From: an uncultured Lentisphaeraceae bacterium | Lineage (GTDB): Bacteria > Verrucomicrobiota > Kiritimatiellia > RFP12 > DVOR01 | DNA length: 64,000 bases | Assembly: GCA_949289005.1 (NCBI GenBank) | Contig: CASEMQ010000038.1 | Location: forward strand, 47,327-111,326 | Direction of reading: 5' to 3' | In this document: one piece after another, positions 12,249 through 20,589 of the stretch | Numbering within the stretch: position 1 is the stretch's first letter | How the letters are laid out: each line of letters starts with the position of its first letter | Notes under the pieces: model-generated | What the model was told of the DNA's origin: nothing | The model's database searches: none | What the model saw: the letters and a program-made list of their open reading frames with translations, nothing else | Program-made: the position numbers and the translations under genes

Positions 12249-12512
12249 GTGGTCATCCAAATCCTTGTCGAAGACGAGACCGATTGCAGCTTTCTGAAGA
12301 CACGCTTGGCCCGTATGCCAGGCTTTCTCTTCACTCTTCCGCCGACCTCGGCCAATGTATGGCAAAAAGCCGCCCGCTTCGAGAAACGGGCCGCCACCCG
12401 AAATCAGCTCTACGAATCCACCTTCGCGGATGAATCCATGTGGGACTGGGAGTCCCCGGCACTTGGCCCGCTCAAACGTTTCCTTACCGCGTTTCTCTCC
12501 CTCAAACCCTGA
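12249..12512 (+). CDS. Short hypothetical protein, possible remnant of a TOPRIM-like (DUF3226-type) gene
   Basis: Eighty-seven residues from GTG 12249, with GGAGG at 12235-12239. The N-terminus (VIQILVEDETDCSFLKTRL) resembles the beta-strand/acidic start of TOPRIM-like proteins. The C-terminus (WDWESPALGPLKRFL) resembles the end of DUF3226-like proteins, but the middle is too short for the family, so an internal deletion is likely. A longer TTG-started frame from 12228 is possible. It lies in the same AT-richer patch as the preceding membrane protein. The family assignment is from memory of the pattern and is weak. Confidence 0.4.
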   Translation: MVIQILVEDETDCSFLKTRLARMPGFLFTLPPTSANVWQKAARFEKRAATRNQLYESTFADESMWDWESPALGPLKRFLTAFLSLKP

Positions 12513-12675
12513 TTTAACGTAATCCCTCGCCCTTCAAGTGTCGAGTCAAATCAATTTCACACCCTCCAAAGTGCCGATTTGACGCAATTTCGGCGGGGCG
12601 ATCGACAAGTCGCCCGATTGCCCTTGGGAGGCGGCACGCCGCGCCGTGCGGGGCGATGGGGCGGGCGCGCGGGGG

Positions 12676-12840
12676 TGTCGATAACTTTTGGGGAACTGTT
12701 GAAAACCTGTTGAGAACGGGAGGGGCCGGAGGCGGGGTAAAACCACGTTTTCAATCTATACAAGGGGTCGTTTTCCGGGACACGGCGTACCTCGGGTCGC
12801 GACACGGCGTGTCCCGGGGTGAGGCACGGCGTGTCCCGGA
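12676..12840 (+). repeat. Intergenic repeat, copy A (DnaA-box-like and GACACGGCGTGTC motifs)
   Basis: Starts with TGTCGATAA (one mismatch to an inverted DnaA box). It continues with GTTGAAAACCTGTTGAGAAC, a CAATCTATAC segment, GGGGTCGTTTTCCG, and three imperfect copies of a ~22-nt unit built on ACACGGCGTGTC. A clearly homologous element lies at 42290-42453. Apart from this element and the rpiB promoter, 12513-12963 shows no gene I can support. Confidence 0.7.
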
Positions 12841-12928
12841 TGAGGGGGGAGGGGGACGGGTCGCGAGGGTTCCGGAGTATGCAGGGGCGGGAGGGGGCGG
12901 GTTTTCGTTTTGTCCGGGCGGGTGGTTG

Positions 12929-12937
12929 TGGTATACT
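12929..12937 (+). promoter_or_regulatory. Extended -10 promoter of rpiB-glyA
   Basis: TGG-TATACT, with the hexamer at 12932-12937, lies 26 nt before ATG 12964. GAAAGGAG at 12951-12958 is the ribosome-binding site. Confidence 0.65.
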
Positions 12938-12963
12938 GGGCGTATCCGTTGAAAGGAGTGTAC

Positions 12964-14649
12964 ATGAGCACGATAGCGATTGGATGCGACCACGCGGGCG
13001 TGGCGCTGAAGGCAAAGTTGGTCGAGTTTCTGCGGGCACGTGGCGAGGACGTGCTGGACGTGGGGTCGTTCGACTCGGCCGCCGCGGACGATTACACGGA
13101 CTTTGCGGTGCCGGTATGCGAGGCGGTGCTGGAGGGGCGCGCCGCGCGCGGCGTGTTGCTGTGCACCACGGGCATTGGCATGAGCATTGTCGCGAATCGC
13201 TTCGTGGGCATCCGTGCCGCGATCGTGACGGATGACGCGGTGGCGAAGCTGTCACGCGAGCACAACGACGCGAACGTGGCGATTCTTTCGGCGCGCGCGT
13301 TGGACGCGGCGGCCGCGGCGCGCGCGTTGGACGTGTGGTTGGGGACGCCTTTCTCGGGGGCGGAGCGCCATGTGCGGCGTCTGGCGAAGTGCGACCGTGC
13401 CGGGCGCCTGGCCGAGTGCTCCTTGCTGGCCACCGCCGACCCGGAGGTCCATGCGGCCATCGTGGCGCAGACTGAGCAGGAGGACACGACCATCAACCTC
13501 ATCGCGTCCGAGAATTACACGTCGCCCGCCGTGCGCGAGGCGCAGGGATCCGTGCTCACCAACAAGTACGCGGAGGGCTACCCCGGGAAGCGCTGGTACA
13601 GCGGGTGCGAGCCGGTGGACGCGGTGGAGCGCCTGGCCATCGCGCGCGTCAAGGAGCTCTTTGGCGCGGAGGCGGCCAACGTGCAGCCCCACTGCGGCAG
13701 CGCCGCGAACATGGCGGTCTACAACGCCGTGCTCAAGCCGGGCGACACCATCCTTTCGATGAGCCTGGACCAGGGCGGGCACCTGAGCCACGGCTCCCCG
13801 GTGAACTTCTCGGGCAAACTCTACAACATCGTGCCTTATCCGCTGAACCGCGAGACGGAGCGGCTGGATTACGACGCGATCGAGGCGTTGGCCGCGGAGG
13901 CGCGCCCGAAACTGATTTTGGCGGGGGCCTCGGCCTACCCGCGCACGATTGACTTTGAGCGTTTCCGCGCCATTGCCGACAAGGTGGGCGCCTATCTGAT
14001 GGTGGACATGGCGCACATCGCCGGGCTCGTCGCCGGCGGCGTCCACCCCTCGCCCGTGCCTTACGCGGACTTCGTGACCTCCACCACGCACAAGACGCTC
14101 CGCGGGCCGCGCGGCGGCCTCATCCTCTGCAAGGCGCAGTACGAGGCGGCCATCAACAAGAGCGTCTTCCCCGGCCTGCAGGGCGGGCCGCTGGAGAACG
14201 TCATCGCCGCCAAGGCCGTCTGCTTCGGCGAGTGGCTCAAGCGCGACGCGCACGCCTACGCGCGGCAAATCATCGACAACACGCAGGCGTTGGCCGCGAC
14301 GTTGCAGGAGGCGGGCTTCCGCCTGGTCTCGGGCGGCACGGACAACCACCTCTTCCTGGTGGACGTGAAGGCCGCGGGGCTGACGGGCAAGGTGGCGGCC
14401 GCGGCGCTCGACGCCGCCGGCATCGTCTGCAACAAGAACACCATCCCCTACGACACCGAGAGCCCCTTTGTGACCTCGGGCATCCGCATCGGCGCGGCCG
14501 CCGTCACCACGCGCGGCATGGGCGTGGCCGAGATGCGCACGTTGGGCGATTGGATCGCCGCCATCCTCCGCGCGCCGGAGGACGTCGCCCTGCAAGCTCG
14601 CACGCGCGAAGCCGTCAAGGCGCTCGCCGCCAACTTCCCCGTGCCGTGA
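12964..14649 (+). CDS. Fused ribose-5-phosphate isomerase B / serine hydroxymethyltransferase
   Basis: One uninterrupted frame of 561 residues with two enzymes. Residues 1 to about 150 are RpiB (ribose-5-P/ribulose-5-P isomerase): IGCDHAG at 6-12 and the catalytic Cys in CTTGIGMS, where Thr replaces the usual Gly after Cys. Residues from about 155 are GlyA (serine + THF to glycine + methylene-THF). This half has NLIASENY near its start, [15 protein letters not shown], and the PLP lysine in [12 protein letters not shown] (about 377). No internal start signal or frameshift is seen at the junction. The two activities link pentose phosphates with one-carbon supply for purine synthesis. The overlapping next gene suggests an operon. 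Confidence 0.92.
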   Translation: MSTIAIGCDHAGVALKAKLVEFLRARGEDVLDVGSFDSAAADDYTDFAVPVCEAVLEGRAARGVLLCTTGIGMSIVANRFVGIRAAIVTDDAVAKLSREHNDANVAILSARALDAAAAARALDVWLGTPFSGAERHVRRLAKCDRAGRLAECSLLATADPEVHAAIVAQTEQEDTTINLIASENYTSPAVREAQGSVLTNKYAEGYPGKRWYSGCEPVDAVERLAIARVKELFGAEAANVQPHCGSAANMAVYNAVLKPGDTILSMSLDQGGHLSHGSPVNFSGKLYNIVPYPLNRETERLDYDAIEALAAEARPKLILAGASAYPRTIDFERFRAIADKVGAYLMVDMAHIAGLVAGGVHPSPVPYADFVTSTTHKTLRGPRGGLILCKAQYEAAINKSVFPGLQGGPLENVIAAKAVCFGEWLKRDAHAYARQIIDNTQALAATLQEAGFRLVSGGTDNHLFLVDVKAAGLTGKVAAAALDAAGIVCNKNTIPYDTESPFVTSGIRIGAAAVTTRGMGVAEMRTLGDWIAAILRAPEDVALQARTREAVKALAANFPVP

Positions 14650-15143
14650 GCCGCCGTCCCCCGCAAGCCGAAGGCCGCCCACCTCGGGCCGCGCGCCGCG
14701 ATCGACCCCGCGCCCGGGCCGGCCGCCGGGTCAGCCTCTTGGTCACGCTCGCCGCCGCGGTGGGCGTGGCCATCGGCTTCCTTTTCGGCAATTTGGGGCG
14801 CGAAAGCAAAGAACCCGGCGAGGCCATCCGCACGGACGACGCGACGGGGCACTGGACGCGCCACGCCGAGCCGGTGGCGGACGTGAACGCGGAGATCCTC
14901 ACGAACACGCGCATCCGCCTGGTGATGCAGGCGTTGCCCACCTATGCCCTGCTCAACGCGGGCGAACTCCCCGCGAGTCTGGGCGACCTTGTTTCCGACG
15001 GGCTTCTGGGCAAGGAGGCCGTGCGCGACGGCTGGGATCGCCCGTTGGTCTACACCGTGGACGCCGAGCGGGGCGTCTTCACCGTGCGGTCGCTGGGCGC
15101 GGACGGCGTGCCCTCCGAGGACGACATCCCGCACGACGAATGA
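14646..15143 (+). CDS. Type II secretion GspG-like pseudopilin protein
   Basis: GTG 14646 overlaps the glyA stop (GTGA). The product is 165 residues. A basic N-terminus is followed by one hydrophobic helix (about 32-52). The C-terminal half has the GspG-type ending: a preserved [11 protein letters not shown] segment, then [15 protein letters not shown], which in relatives forms the calcium-binding loop of the major pseudopilin. There is no clear prepilin peptidase site ahead of the helix, so it may be a GspG-domain membrane protein rather than a processed pseudopilin. No other secretion genes are nearby. Confidence 0.65.
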   Translation: MSRRPPQAEGRPPRAARRDRPRARAGRRVSLLVTLAAAVGVAIGFLFGNLGRESKEPGEAIRTDDATGHWTRHAEPVADVNAEILTNTRIRLVMQALPTYALLNAGELPASLGDLVSDGLLGKEAVRDGWDRPLVYTVDAERGVFTVRSLGADGVPSEDDIPHDE

Positions 15144-15199
15144 ACGGACCGGCGGGGCGTGGCACGCCGGGCCGCGCGCGGGCAAGGGGCAGGCAGACG

Positions 15200-16441
15200 A
15201 TGAAGAAGGTTTTGGTGCTTTCCGTGGCCGCGTTGGGCGCGGATCTCGTGCGGCGCGCGGGCATGACGGAGCTGGCGGGGCTTCCCCTGCGGGCGATGGC
15301 GCCCGTCGGCCCGGCGGTGACCTGCGTGGCGCAGGCGACGTTGCGCACGGCGCTCCCGCCCGAGGCGCACGGCATGCCCGCCAATGGCGTCTACCTGCGC
15401 GACACCTTCCAGAGCCAATTTTGGTGCCAATCCGCGCGGCTCGTCAAGGGGCGGCGGATTTGGGAGGGTTTCCGGGCACGCGGCGGGCGCGTGGGCGTCT
15501 ACTTCTTCCAACAATCCTTGGGCGAGGCGGCGGACGAGATTGTCTCGCCCGCGCCCATCCACACGCACGGCGGCGGCATGATCATGGCCACCTACCAGAA
15601 GCCCGGGCGGGCGTTGGGGGTGGACAATCCCGTGGCGTTGTGGCGGTATTGGGGCCCGCTGGCGCATCCCAAGGTGGGGCGCGGCATCGCCCGGGCGCTG
15701 GCCGCGCGCATCCGCCGCGGGGACGCGCCCGAGGCGCTCTTCGTCTATCTGCCGACGTTGGACTACGAACTGCAGCGTCACGGCACGGCGCACCCCAAGG
15801 TGGCCGCGAGCCTCCGCGAGCTGGCGGCGCAGGCGGCGACCTTGGCCGCCGCCGCGCGGGAGCAGGGTTACGCCCTCGCGCTTGCGGGGGACTATGCCAT
15901 CGCCGACGTGACCGGGACGGTCGCCTTCCCCAACCGTGCGTTGCGCGCGGCGGGGCTCTTCGCCACGCGCCCGGTCAAGGCCATGCGTTATCCCGATTTT
16001 TACCAAAGCCGCGCAATCGCCCTGCCCGACCATCAGGTGGCGCCCGTGTGGTGCGCCGACGCGGCGGCCCGCGAGCGCGCGCGGGAGGTGCTCGCCGCGC
16101 TCCCGGAGGTCGAGGCCGTGCGCCCCGGGGTGGGCGGCGCGGAGTGGGAGGCCATCGCGCGGCCGGGGTGTTGGTTCGCGTGGCCGTGGTGGGAGGACCC
16201 GCGCGAGGCGCCGGACTTCGCCACGCATGTGGACATCCACAACAAGCCTGGCTTCGACCCGTGCGAACTCTTCTTCGGCCGCAATCCCTTCCACTGCTCC
16301 GACGACGTGGCGCGGGTACGCGGGACGCATGGGCGCGTGGAGGCGCCCGTGGCCTGGGCGGCGGACGACGCGTTGGGGTTGGGCGAGCCGGCGGACGCGG
16401 TGGCCTTCGCCAAAGGGCTCGAGGCCTTTCTCGGGGAGTGA
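15200..16441 (+). CDS. Nucleotide pyrophosphatase/phosphodiesterase-like protein (alkaline phosphatase superfamily)
   Basis: A 413-residue cytoplasmic-looking protein that resembles type I phosphodiesterases. Its layout fits the family: an early strand (VLVLSVAALGADLV), an AQATLRTALPPEAHGMPANG segment corresponding to the nucleophile loop (Thr in the T-L-R position) and the family GxxHGxxxNG motif, a TLDYELQRHG motif like the metal-binding D..D.hG, and a GDYAI motif. It lies 56 nt after the pseudopilin-like gene with an AAGGGGCAGG site. The substrate is unknown. It is not a canonical metal site throughout, so activity should not be assumed. Confidence 0.65.
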   Translation: MKKVLVLSVAALGADLVRRAGMTELAGLPLRAMAPVGPAVTCVAQATLRTALPPEAHGMPANGVYLRDTFQSQFWCQSARLVKGRRIWEGFRARGGRVGVYFFQQSLGEAADEIVSPAPIHTHGGGMIMATYQKPGRALGVDNPVALWRYWGPLAHPKVGRGIARALAARIRRGDAPEALFVYLPTLDYELQRHGTAHPKVAASLRELAAQAATLAAAAREQGYALALAGDYAIADVTGTVAFPNRALRAAGLFATRPVKAMRYPDFYQSRAIALPDHQVAPVWCADAAARERAREVLAALPEVEAVRPGVGGAEWEAIARPGCWFAWPWWEDPREAPDFATHVDIHNKPGFDPCELFFGRNPFHCSDDVARVRGTHGRVEAPVAWAADDALGLGEPADAVAFAKGLEAFLGE

Positions 16442-16475
16442 GCAATCATGTTTGGGGAAGTCGTACACGCTTCGG

Positions 16476-16690
16476 ACCACAAAGACACCAACGGTGCGCA
16501 GGCGGGCGGACGCTCCACCGGTCGGGCTGCGCCCTTCCTACCGCGTCCGCCGTCTGCGCATCGCTGTTCGCCTATGCCGAAGGGCAGTCCTTTTTCGAAG
16601 AAACGGTTCGGCGTGGAAGGTGTGCGCGGTAGGGAGCGAAGCGACCGGTGGAGCGCACAGCCTTCCACGCCTGATTGGTGTCTTTGTGGT
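16476..16690. repeat. MITE-like palindromic repeat, copy 1
   Basis: Perfect 16-bp inverted ends: ACCACAAAGACACCAA (16476-16491) and its complement (16675-16690). Sub-terminal inverted matches include GCTCCACCGGTCG and CCTACCGCG. No open frame fits a transposase. A shorter, diverged copy is at 62496-62637. The rest of 16442-16722 shows nothing else. Confidence 0.75.
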
Positions 16691-16722
16691 CTGTGCGTGG
16701 GTTTCTTGGGAACGTTCGGGGA

Positions 16723-18105
16723 GTGAGGCGCGGGGTGGCGGAGCGGATACGGCGAAGCCTGGGCTTCCATGGGGCGGATGCGCGGCTGGCGGCGCGGGCG
16801 GAGGCAATCGTGCGCAGCCTGCGCGAGGCCGGGCACGCGGCGGTCTTCGCCGGCGGGTGCGTGCGCGATGCCTTGCGCGGCGCGCCGGTGAAGGACATCG
16901 ACATCGCCACCTCGGCGACGCCCGGGCAGGTGGCCGCCGTTTTCCCGGGGCAGTGCGTCGGGGTCGGGCGGGCCTTCGGGGTCATGCTCGTGGTGCAGGA
17001 GGGCGTGGCCTACGACGTGGCGACCTTCCGCACGGACGGCGGCTATCAGGATGGCCGCCACCCGGAGACCGTCGCCTACGACACCGCCGAGCATGACGCG
17101 CAGCGGCGCGACTTCACGGTGAACGCGCTCTTCTACGACCCGCTCGCGGGGGAAGTCGTCGATTACGTGGGTGGCGTGACGGATCTGCGGGCGGGGTTGT
17201 TGCGGACGGTCGGCGACCCGGCGGTGCGCTTCCGCGAGGACCGGCTGCGCCTCTTGCGGGCGGTGCGCTTCGCGGCGGTCTGCGGCTGGCGCATCGACGC
17301 GGCCACGTGGGCGGCGTTGCGGGTGGAGGCGCCAAACCTGGGCTGCGTGAGCGTGGAGCGGATCCGCACGGAGTTTTTGCGGATGCTGTGCGAGGCGCCG
17401 GCGCCTTCGGTGGCGCTGGGGCTCTTGGCCGAGGGCGGGCTGTTGGCGCGCTTCCTGCCGGAGCTGGAGGCGTTGCGCGGGTGCCCGCAGGACCCGGGGT
17501 GGCACCCGGAGGGGGACGTCTGGGCGCACGTCGCGAAGATGCTCGATTTGGCGCCCGCGCCGCCGCGCGACCCGGAGCTGGTCTGGGCCGTGTTGTTGCA
17601 CGACATCGGCAAGCCGGCGACGTTGGAGGTAGGGCGCAAGCCCGATGGCGCGCCGTGGTATCGCACGCCCAACCACGCGGCCGTCGGCGCGCCGATGGCC
17701 GAGGCCATCCTGCGGCGCATGAAGGAGAGCCGCGCGACCGTCGAGCGCGTGACCGTCGCCGTGCGCCAGCATATGCAGTTCGTGGAGTTGCCGAAGATGA
17801 AGCCGGCCACGGCGCGGCGGATGTTGGGGCGGCCCACCATCGGCCTGGAGCTGGCGCTCCATCGGCTGGACTGCCTGGCCTCGCACGCGAAGCTGGATCT
17901 CTATGACTATGCCCGCGCACGGCTCGACGCCTTCGCGCACGAGCCGGTGTTGCCGCCCAAGGCCGTCACGGGGCGCGACCTGTTGGCGCTGGGGATGCGC
18001 CCGGGGCCGGCGATGGGACAGCTTCTGGAGCGGCTTTACGCGCGGCAACTGGAGGGCGCCTCGCGCGAGGATTTGCTCCGAGAGGCGGCGGAGGCGCTGG
18101 CATGA
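16723..18105 (+). CDS. CCA tRNA nucleotidyltransferase / poly(A) polymerase family protein with HD domain
   Basis: Class II nucleotidyltransferase of about 460 residues. The catalytic head has GGCVRDALRG (about 44-53) followed by DIDIAT, which holds the two metal-binding aspartates. The RRDFTVNAL motif and the EDRLRLLRAVRFA motif B (about 173-185) follow. A central HD domain contains LLHDIGKP (about 292-299) and downstream histidines, as in bacterial CCA-adding enzymes with phosphohydrolase activity. The start is uncertain: GTG 16723 or GTG 16735. The upstream repeat ends only 33 nt before. It overlaps the following permease gene by 4 nt. Confidence 0.85.
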   Translation: MRRGVAERIRRSLGFHGADARLAARAEAIVRSLREAGHAAVFAGGCVRDALRGAPVKDIDIATSATPGQVAAVFPGQCVGVGRAFGVMLVVQEGVAYDVATFRTDGGYQDGRHPETVAYDTAEHDAQRRDFTVNALFYDPLAGEVVDYVGGVTDLRAGLLRTVGDPAVRFREDRLRLLRAVRFAAVCGWRIDAATWAALRVEAPNLGCVSVERIRTEFLRMLCEAPAPSVALGLLAEGGLLARFLPELEALRGCPQDPGWHPEGDVWAHVAKMLDLAPAPPRDPELVWAVLLHDIGKPATLEVGRKPDGAPWYRTPNHAAVGAPMAEAILRRMKESRATVERVTVAVRQHMQFVELPKMKPATARRMLGRPTIGLELALHRLDCLASHAKLDLYDYARARLDAFAHEPVLPPKAVTGRDLLALGMRPGPAMGQLLERLYARQLEGASREDLLREAAEALA

Positions 18106-19991
18106 TCGTGTTGCCCACCGAGCGCAAGACCTTCCGCGCGCGGGTGCTCCTGGCCGCGCTCTACCTCTTTCTGACGTTGGGCGCGCTGACGATGGTGGCG
18201 CCCTTTTTGATGATGGTGGCGGGGTCGATGTCCGGGCGCTTCGACTACCAGCGCCATTCGCCCGTCTTGGCCTCGCTCTGGACGCCCGAGGGGCGGTTCA
18301 TGCGTGTGCTGGCCGCCTTTCACGGCAGTTTCCCGCACGAGGTCTTCCCCGAGGCGCCGGCCGCGTGGGGCGGCTGGGCCGCGCTGACGCACGACGCGCC
18401 CGGCATCCGCGCCTTTGCCGCGCCCTGGCTGGCGGGGCTGCGCGACCCGGCGACTTTGGCCGCGTGGCGCGCGATGGCCGCGGACTACGCCGCCTTCAAC
18501 CGCGCCTACGACCCGCGCGACTCCGTCTGCTTCTACGACGAGCGCGAGGTGGCCCCCTATGTCCGCGCCGTCTTCGAGGCCAAGACCGGCCACCGGGGCC
18601 CCGAGGCGGCCTTGGAGGCACTCAACCGCGCGTGGGCCATCCGCTACAACAGTTTCCACGCCATCCGCTTCCGCGCGCAGGCCCGCGCCCCGCTCCATTA
18701 TCCCGATTGGGATTGGCCGGCGGACGACCCAAAGACCGACCTGTGGCAGGCGTTCAAGGCGCATTGCCGCGACACGCCGTGGCCCTACGCGCGCACGCGC
18801 CCCTTCACGATGGCGCCGCTGTGGCAACGTTGGCGCGCGGCGCGCGGCTTGGGCCCTGCCCTTTTCCCGGGCGACGACGCCGACCCCGCCTGGCAGGACT
18901 TCGTCCGCACCGCCTATCCGCGCCGCCTGCTCCGCGTGCGGGTGGACGCGGCGACGCGCGCGGCCTGGGCGCGCCACTTGGAGACGACCTGCCGCACGCC
19001 CGCGGACTACGCCCGCCTCACCGGCGAACCCGCGCCCGCGCGCCTGGCCGACGTGCCGCTCTTGCCCTACGCGAACACGGCGCTCTGGCGTGCCTTCGTC
19101 GCGACGTTGCCCTACGCCTCGTTGCGCGCGCTGTCGGCGGAGGCGGCGTGGCAGGACTTCCTGCGGCAGCGCTATGGCACGCCCGCCGCGCTCAACGCCG
19201 TCTATCGCGACCGCCTGGGGCGGCCTTTCGCGGCAAACGATTGGCGCGAGGTGCCCTTGCCGTTGGCGCAGGCCTTCGCCGTGACCTACGCGGAGGCGGG
19301 CGGGCGGCTCCTGTGGCGCGACGTGACGGCCAGCTACCGCACGGTCTGCGACGTGCTCTTCCTGCGGGGGCGGGCGTGGTGGAACACGCTGGTGCTGGTG
19401 GCGCTGACCATCCTGGCGACGCTGACGGTCAATCCCCTGGCGGCCTACGCGCTCTCGCGTTTCCGCTTCCGCCACACCGAGGCCATCCTCCTCTTCCTCT
19501 TGGCGACGATGGCCTTCCCGGCGGCGGTGACGGCCATCCCGGGCTTTTTGCTCATCCGCGAGCTGGGGCTGCTGAACACCTTCGCCGCGCTCGTCCTCCC
19601 CACGGTGGCCAACGGCCTCTCCATCTTTGTGCTCAAAGGCTTTTTCGATGCGCTCCCGCGCGAACTCTACGAGGCTGCCACCATCGACGGCGCGGGCGAG
19701 TGGCAGATCTTCCGGCACATCACCCTGCCCATGACCACGCCCATCCTGGCGGTGAACGCGCTCAACGCCTTCGTGGCGGCCTACAATTCCTGGGAGTGGG
19801 CCCTGCTCGTCTGCCAACGCCAAAGTCACTGGACGCTCTCGGTGTGGCTCTATCAGATGAGCCAGACCTACGCCGGGAGCCCGTGGGTCATCATGGCCGG
19901 CTTCGTGCTGGTCTCCATCCCAACAGCCGCCGTCTTCCTCCTCTGCCAGCGCGTCATCCTGCGCGGCATCGTTCTCCCCTCCATGAAATGA
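18102..19991 (+). CDS. Enlarged ABC sugar-transporter permease (MalG/CUT1-like)
   Basis: A 629-residue inner-membrane permease, more than twice the usual ~280. The first helix is at about 15-42. The remaining five helices and the EAA loop (EAATIDGAGEWQIFRHITLP, about 525-544) are at about 430-629, typical of CUT1 transporters. Between helix 1 and helix 2 sits an insertion of roughly 370 residues, rich in Trp, Arg and Ala (about 46-415), which topology predicts to be periplasmic. It could be a substrate-capture domain. No partner permease, binding protein or ATPase gene is adjacent. The ATG overlaps the previous stop (ATGA). Confidence 0.82.
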   Translation: MIVLPTERKTFRARVLLAALYLFLTLGALTMVAPFLMMVAGSMSGRFDYQRHSPVLASLWTPEGRFMRVLAAFHGSFPHEVFPEAPAAWGGWAALTHDAPGIRAFAAPWLAGLRDPATLAAWRAMAADYAAFNRAYDPRDSVCFYDEREVAPYVRAVFEAKTGHRGPEAALEALNRAWAIRYNSFHAIRFRAQARAPLHYPDWDWPADDPKTDLWQAFKAHCRDTPWPYARTRPFTMAPLWQRWRAARGLGPALFPGDDADPAWQDFVRTAYPRRLLRVRVDAATRAAWARHLETTCRTPADYARLTGEPAPARLADVPLLPYANTALWRAFVATLPYASLRALSAEAAWQDFLRQRYGTPAALNAVYRDRLGRPFAANDWREVPLPLAQAFAVTYAEAGGRLLWRDVTASYRTVCDVLFLRGRAWWNTLVLVALTILATLTVNPLAAYALSRFRFRHTEAILLFLLATMAFPAAVTAIPGFLLIRELGLLNTFAALVLPTVANGLSIFVLKGFFDALPRELYEAATIDGAGEWQIFRHITLPMTTPILAVNALNAFVAAYNSWEWALLVCQRQSHWTLSVWLYQMSQTYAGSPWVIMAGFVLVSIPTAAVFLLCQRVILRGIVLPSMK

Positions 19992-20013
19992 GCGCCAATC
20001 CCGCCGCCGCTCG

Positions 20014-20022
20014 TGCTATAAT
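20014..20022 (+). promoter_or_regulatory. Extended -10 promoter directly abutting a start codon
   Basis: TGC-TATAAT, with the hexamer at 20017-20022, is followed by 6 nt and then ATG 20029. Normal -10 to start-site spacing puts transcription start on the A of the ATG. Confidence 0.7.
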
Positions 20023-20028
20023 AACGGT

Positions 20029-20589
20029 ATGGATTTCTTCATCGCAGATACGCATTTTGGCCACGAGAAGATGCGCGTGCGGCGCGGGTTCCCCTCCGTC
20101 GCGGCGATGGACGAGGCGCTGATCGCGAATTGGAACGCGCGCGTCGGCGACGCGGACGATGTTTACATCGCGGGCGACCTGATTTACCGCAACGAGCGCC
20201 CGGCCGCGGATTACTTGCGCCGCCTGCGCGGGCGCAAGCACCTGGCCATCGGCAACCACGACCGCCAGTGGCTACGCACCGTGTGCCCGGCGGATTGGTT
20301 CGTGGAGGTGGCCTTCGTGCTCGAGGGCGAGCGCAAAGGCACCATGTTCACCGTCTGCCACTACCCGATGATGGATTGGTATCGCCGCCGCCACGGCGCC
20401 CACCTGATCTACGGCCACATCCACGAAACCACCGTCGAGCCCTACTATCCCTTTTTGCAAACCGTGCCGCGGGCCTACAACGCCGGCGTCGACGTCAATG
20501 GCCTCAAGCCCGTCACCCTCTCCGAACTCATCGCCAACACCGTGCGCCGGCGCGAGCGCCGCGCCGTGAAAGGAGCCCCCCGCACATGA
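20029..20589 (+). CDS. Calcineurin-like metallophosphoesterase
   Basis: A 186-residue phosphoesterase with the full two-metal motif set: DTHFGH at about 6-11, GDLIY at about 46-50, GNHD at about 70-73, CHYP at about 107-110, and GHIH at about 126-129. The length and motif spacing fit small YfcE-like or phage-type phosphoesterases. The substrate is unknown. The start has no ribosome-binding site and lies 6 nt after the -10, so a leaderless mRNA is predicted. The 3' end overlaps the sulfatase start by 4 nt (ATGA), so the sulfatase is probably transcribed from the same promoter. Confidence 0.85.
   Translation: MDFFIADTHFGHEKMRVRRGFPSVAAMDEALIANWNARVGDADDVYIAGDLIYRNERPAADYLRRLRGRKHLAIGNHDRQWLRTVCPADWFVEVAFVLEGERKGTMFTVCHYPMMDWYRRRHGAHLIYGHIHETTVEPYYPFLQTVPRAYNAGVDVNGLKPVTLSELIANTVRRRERRAVKGAPRT

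Noticed and set aside
12676..12840. Candidate replication origin
   Set aside because: DnaA-box-like motifs are degenerate, no dnaA, dnaN or gidA neighbours are present, and a homologous copy exists at 42.3 kb.
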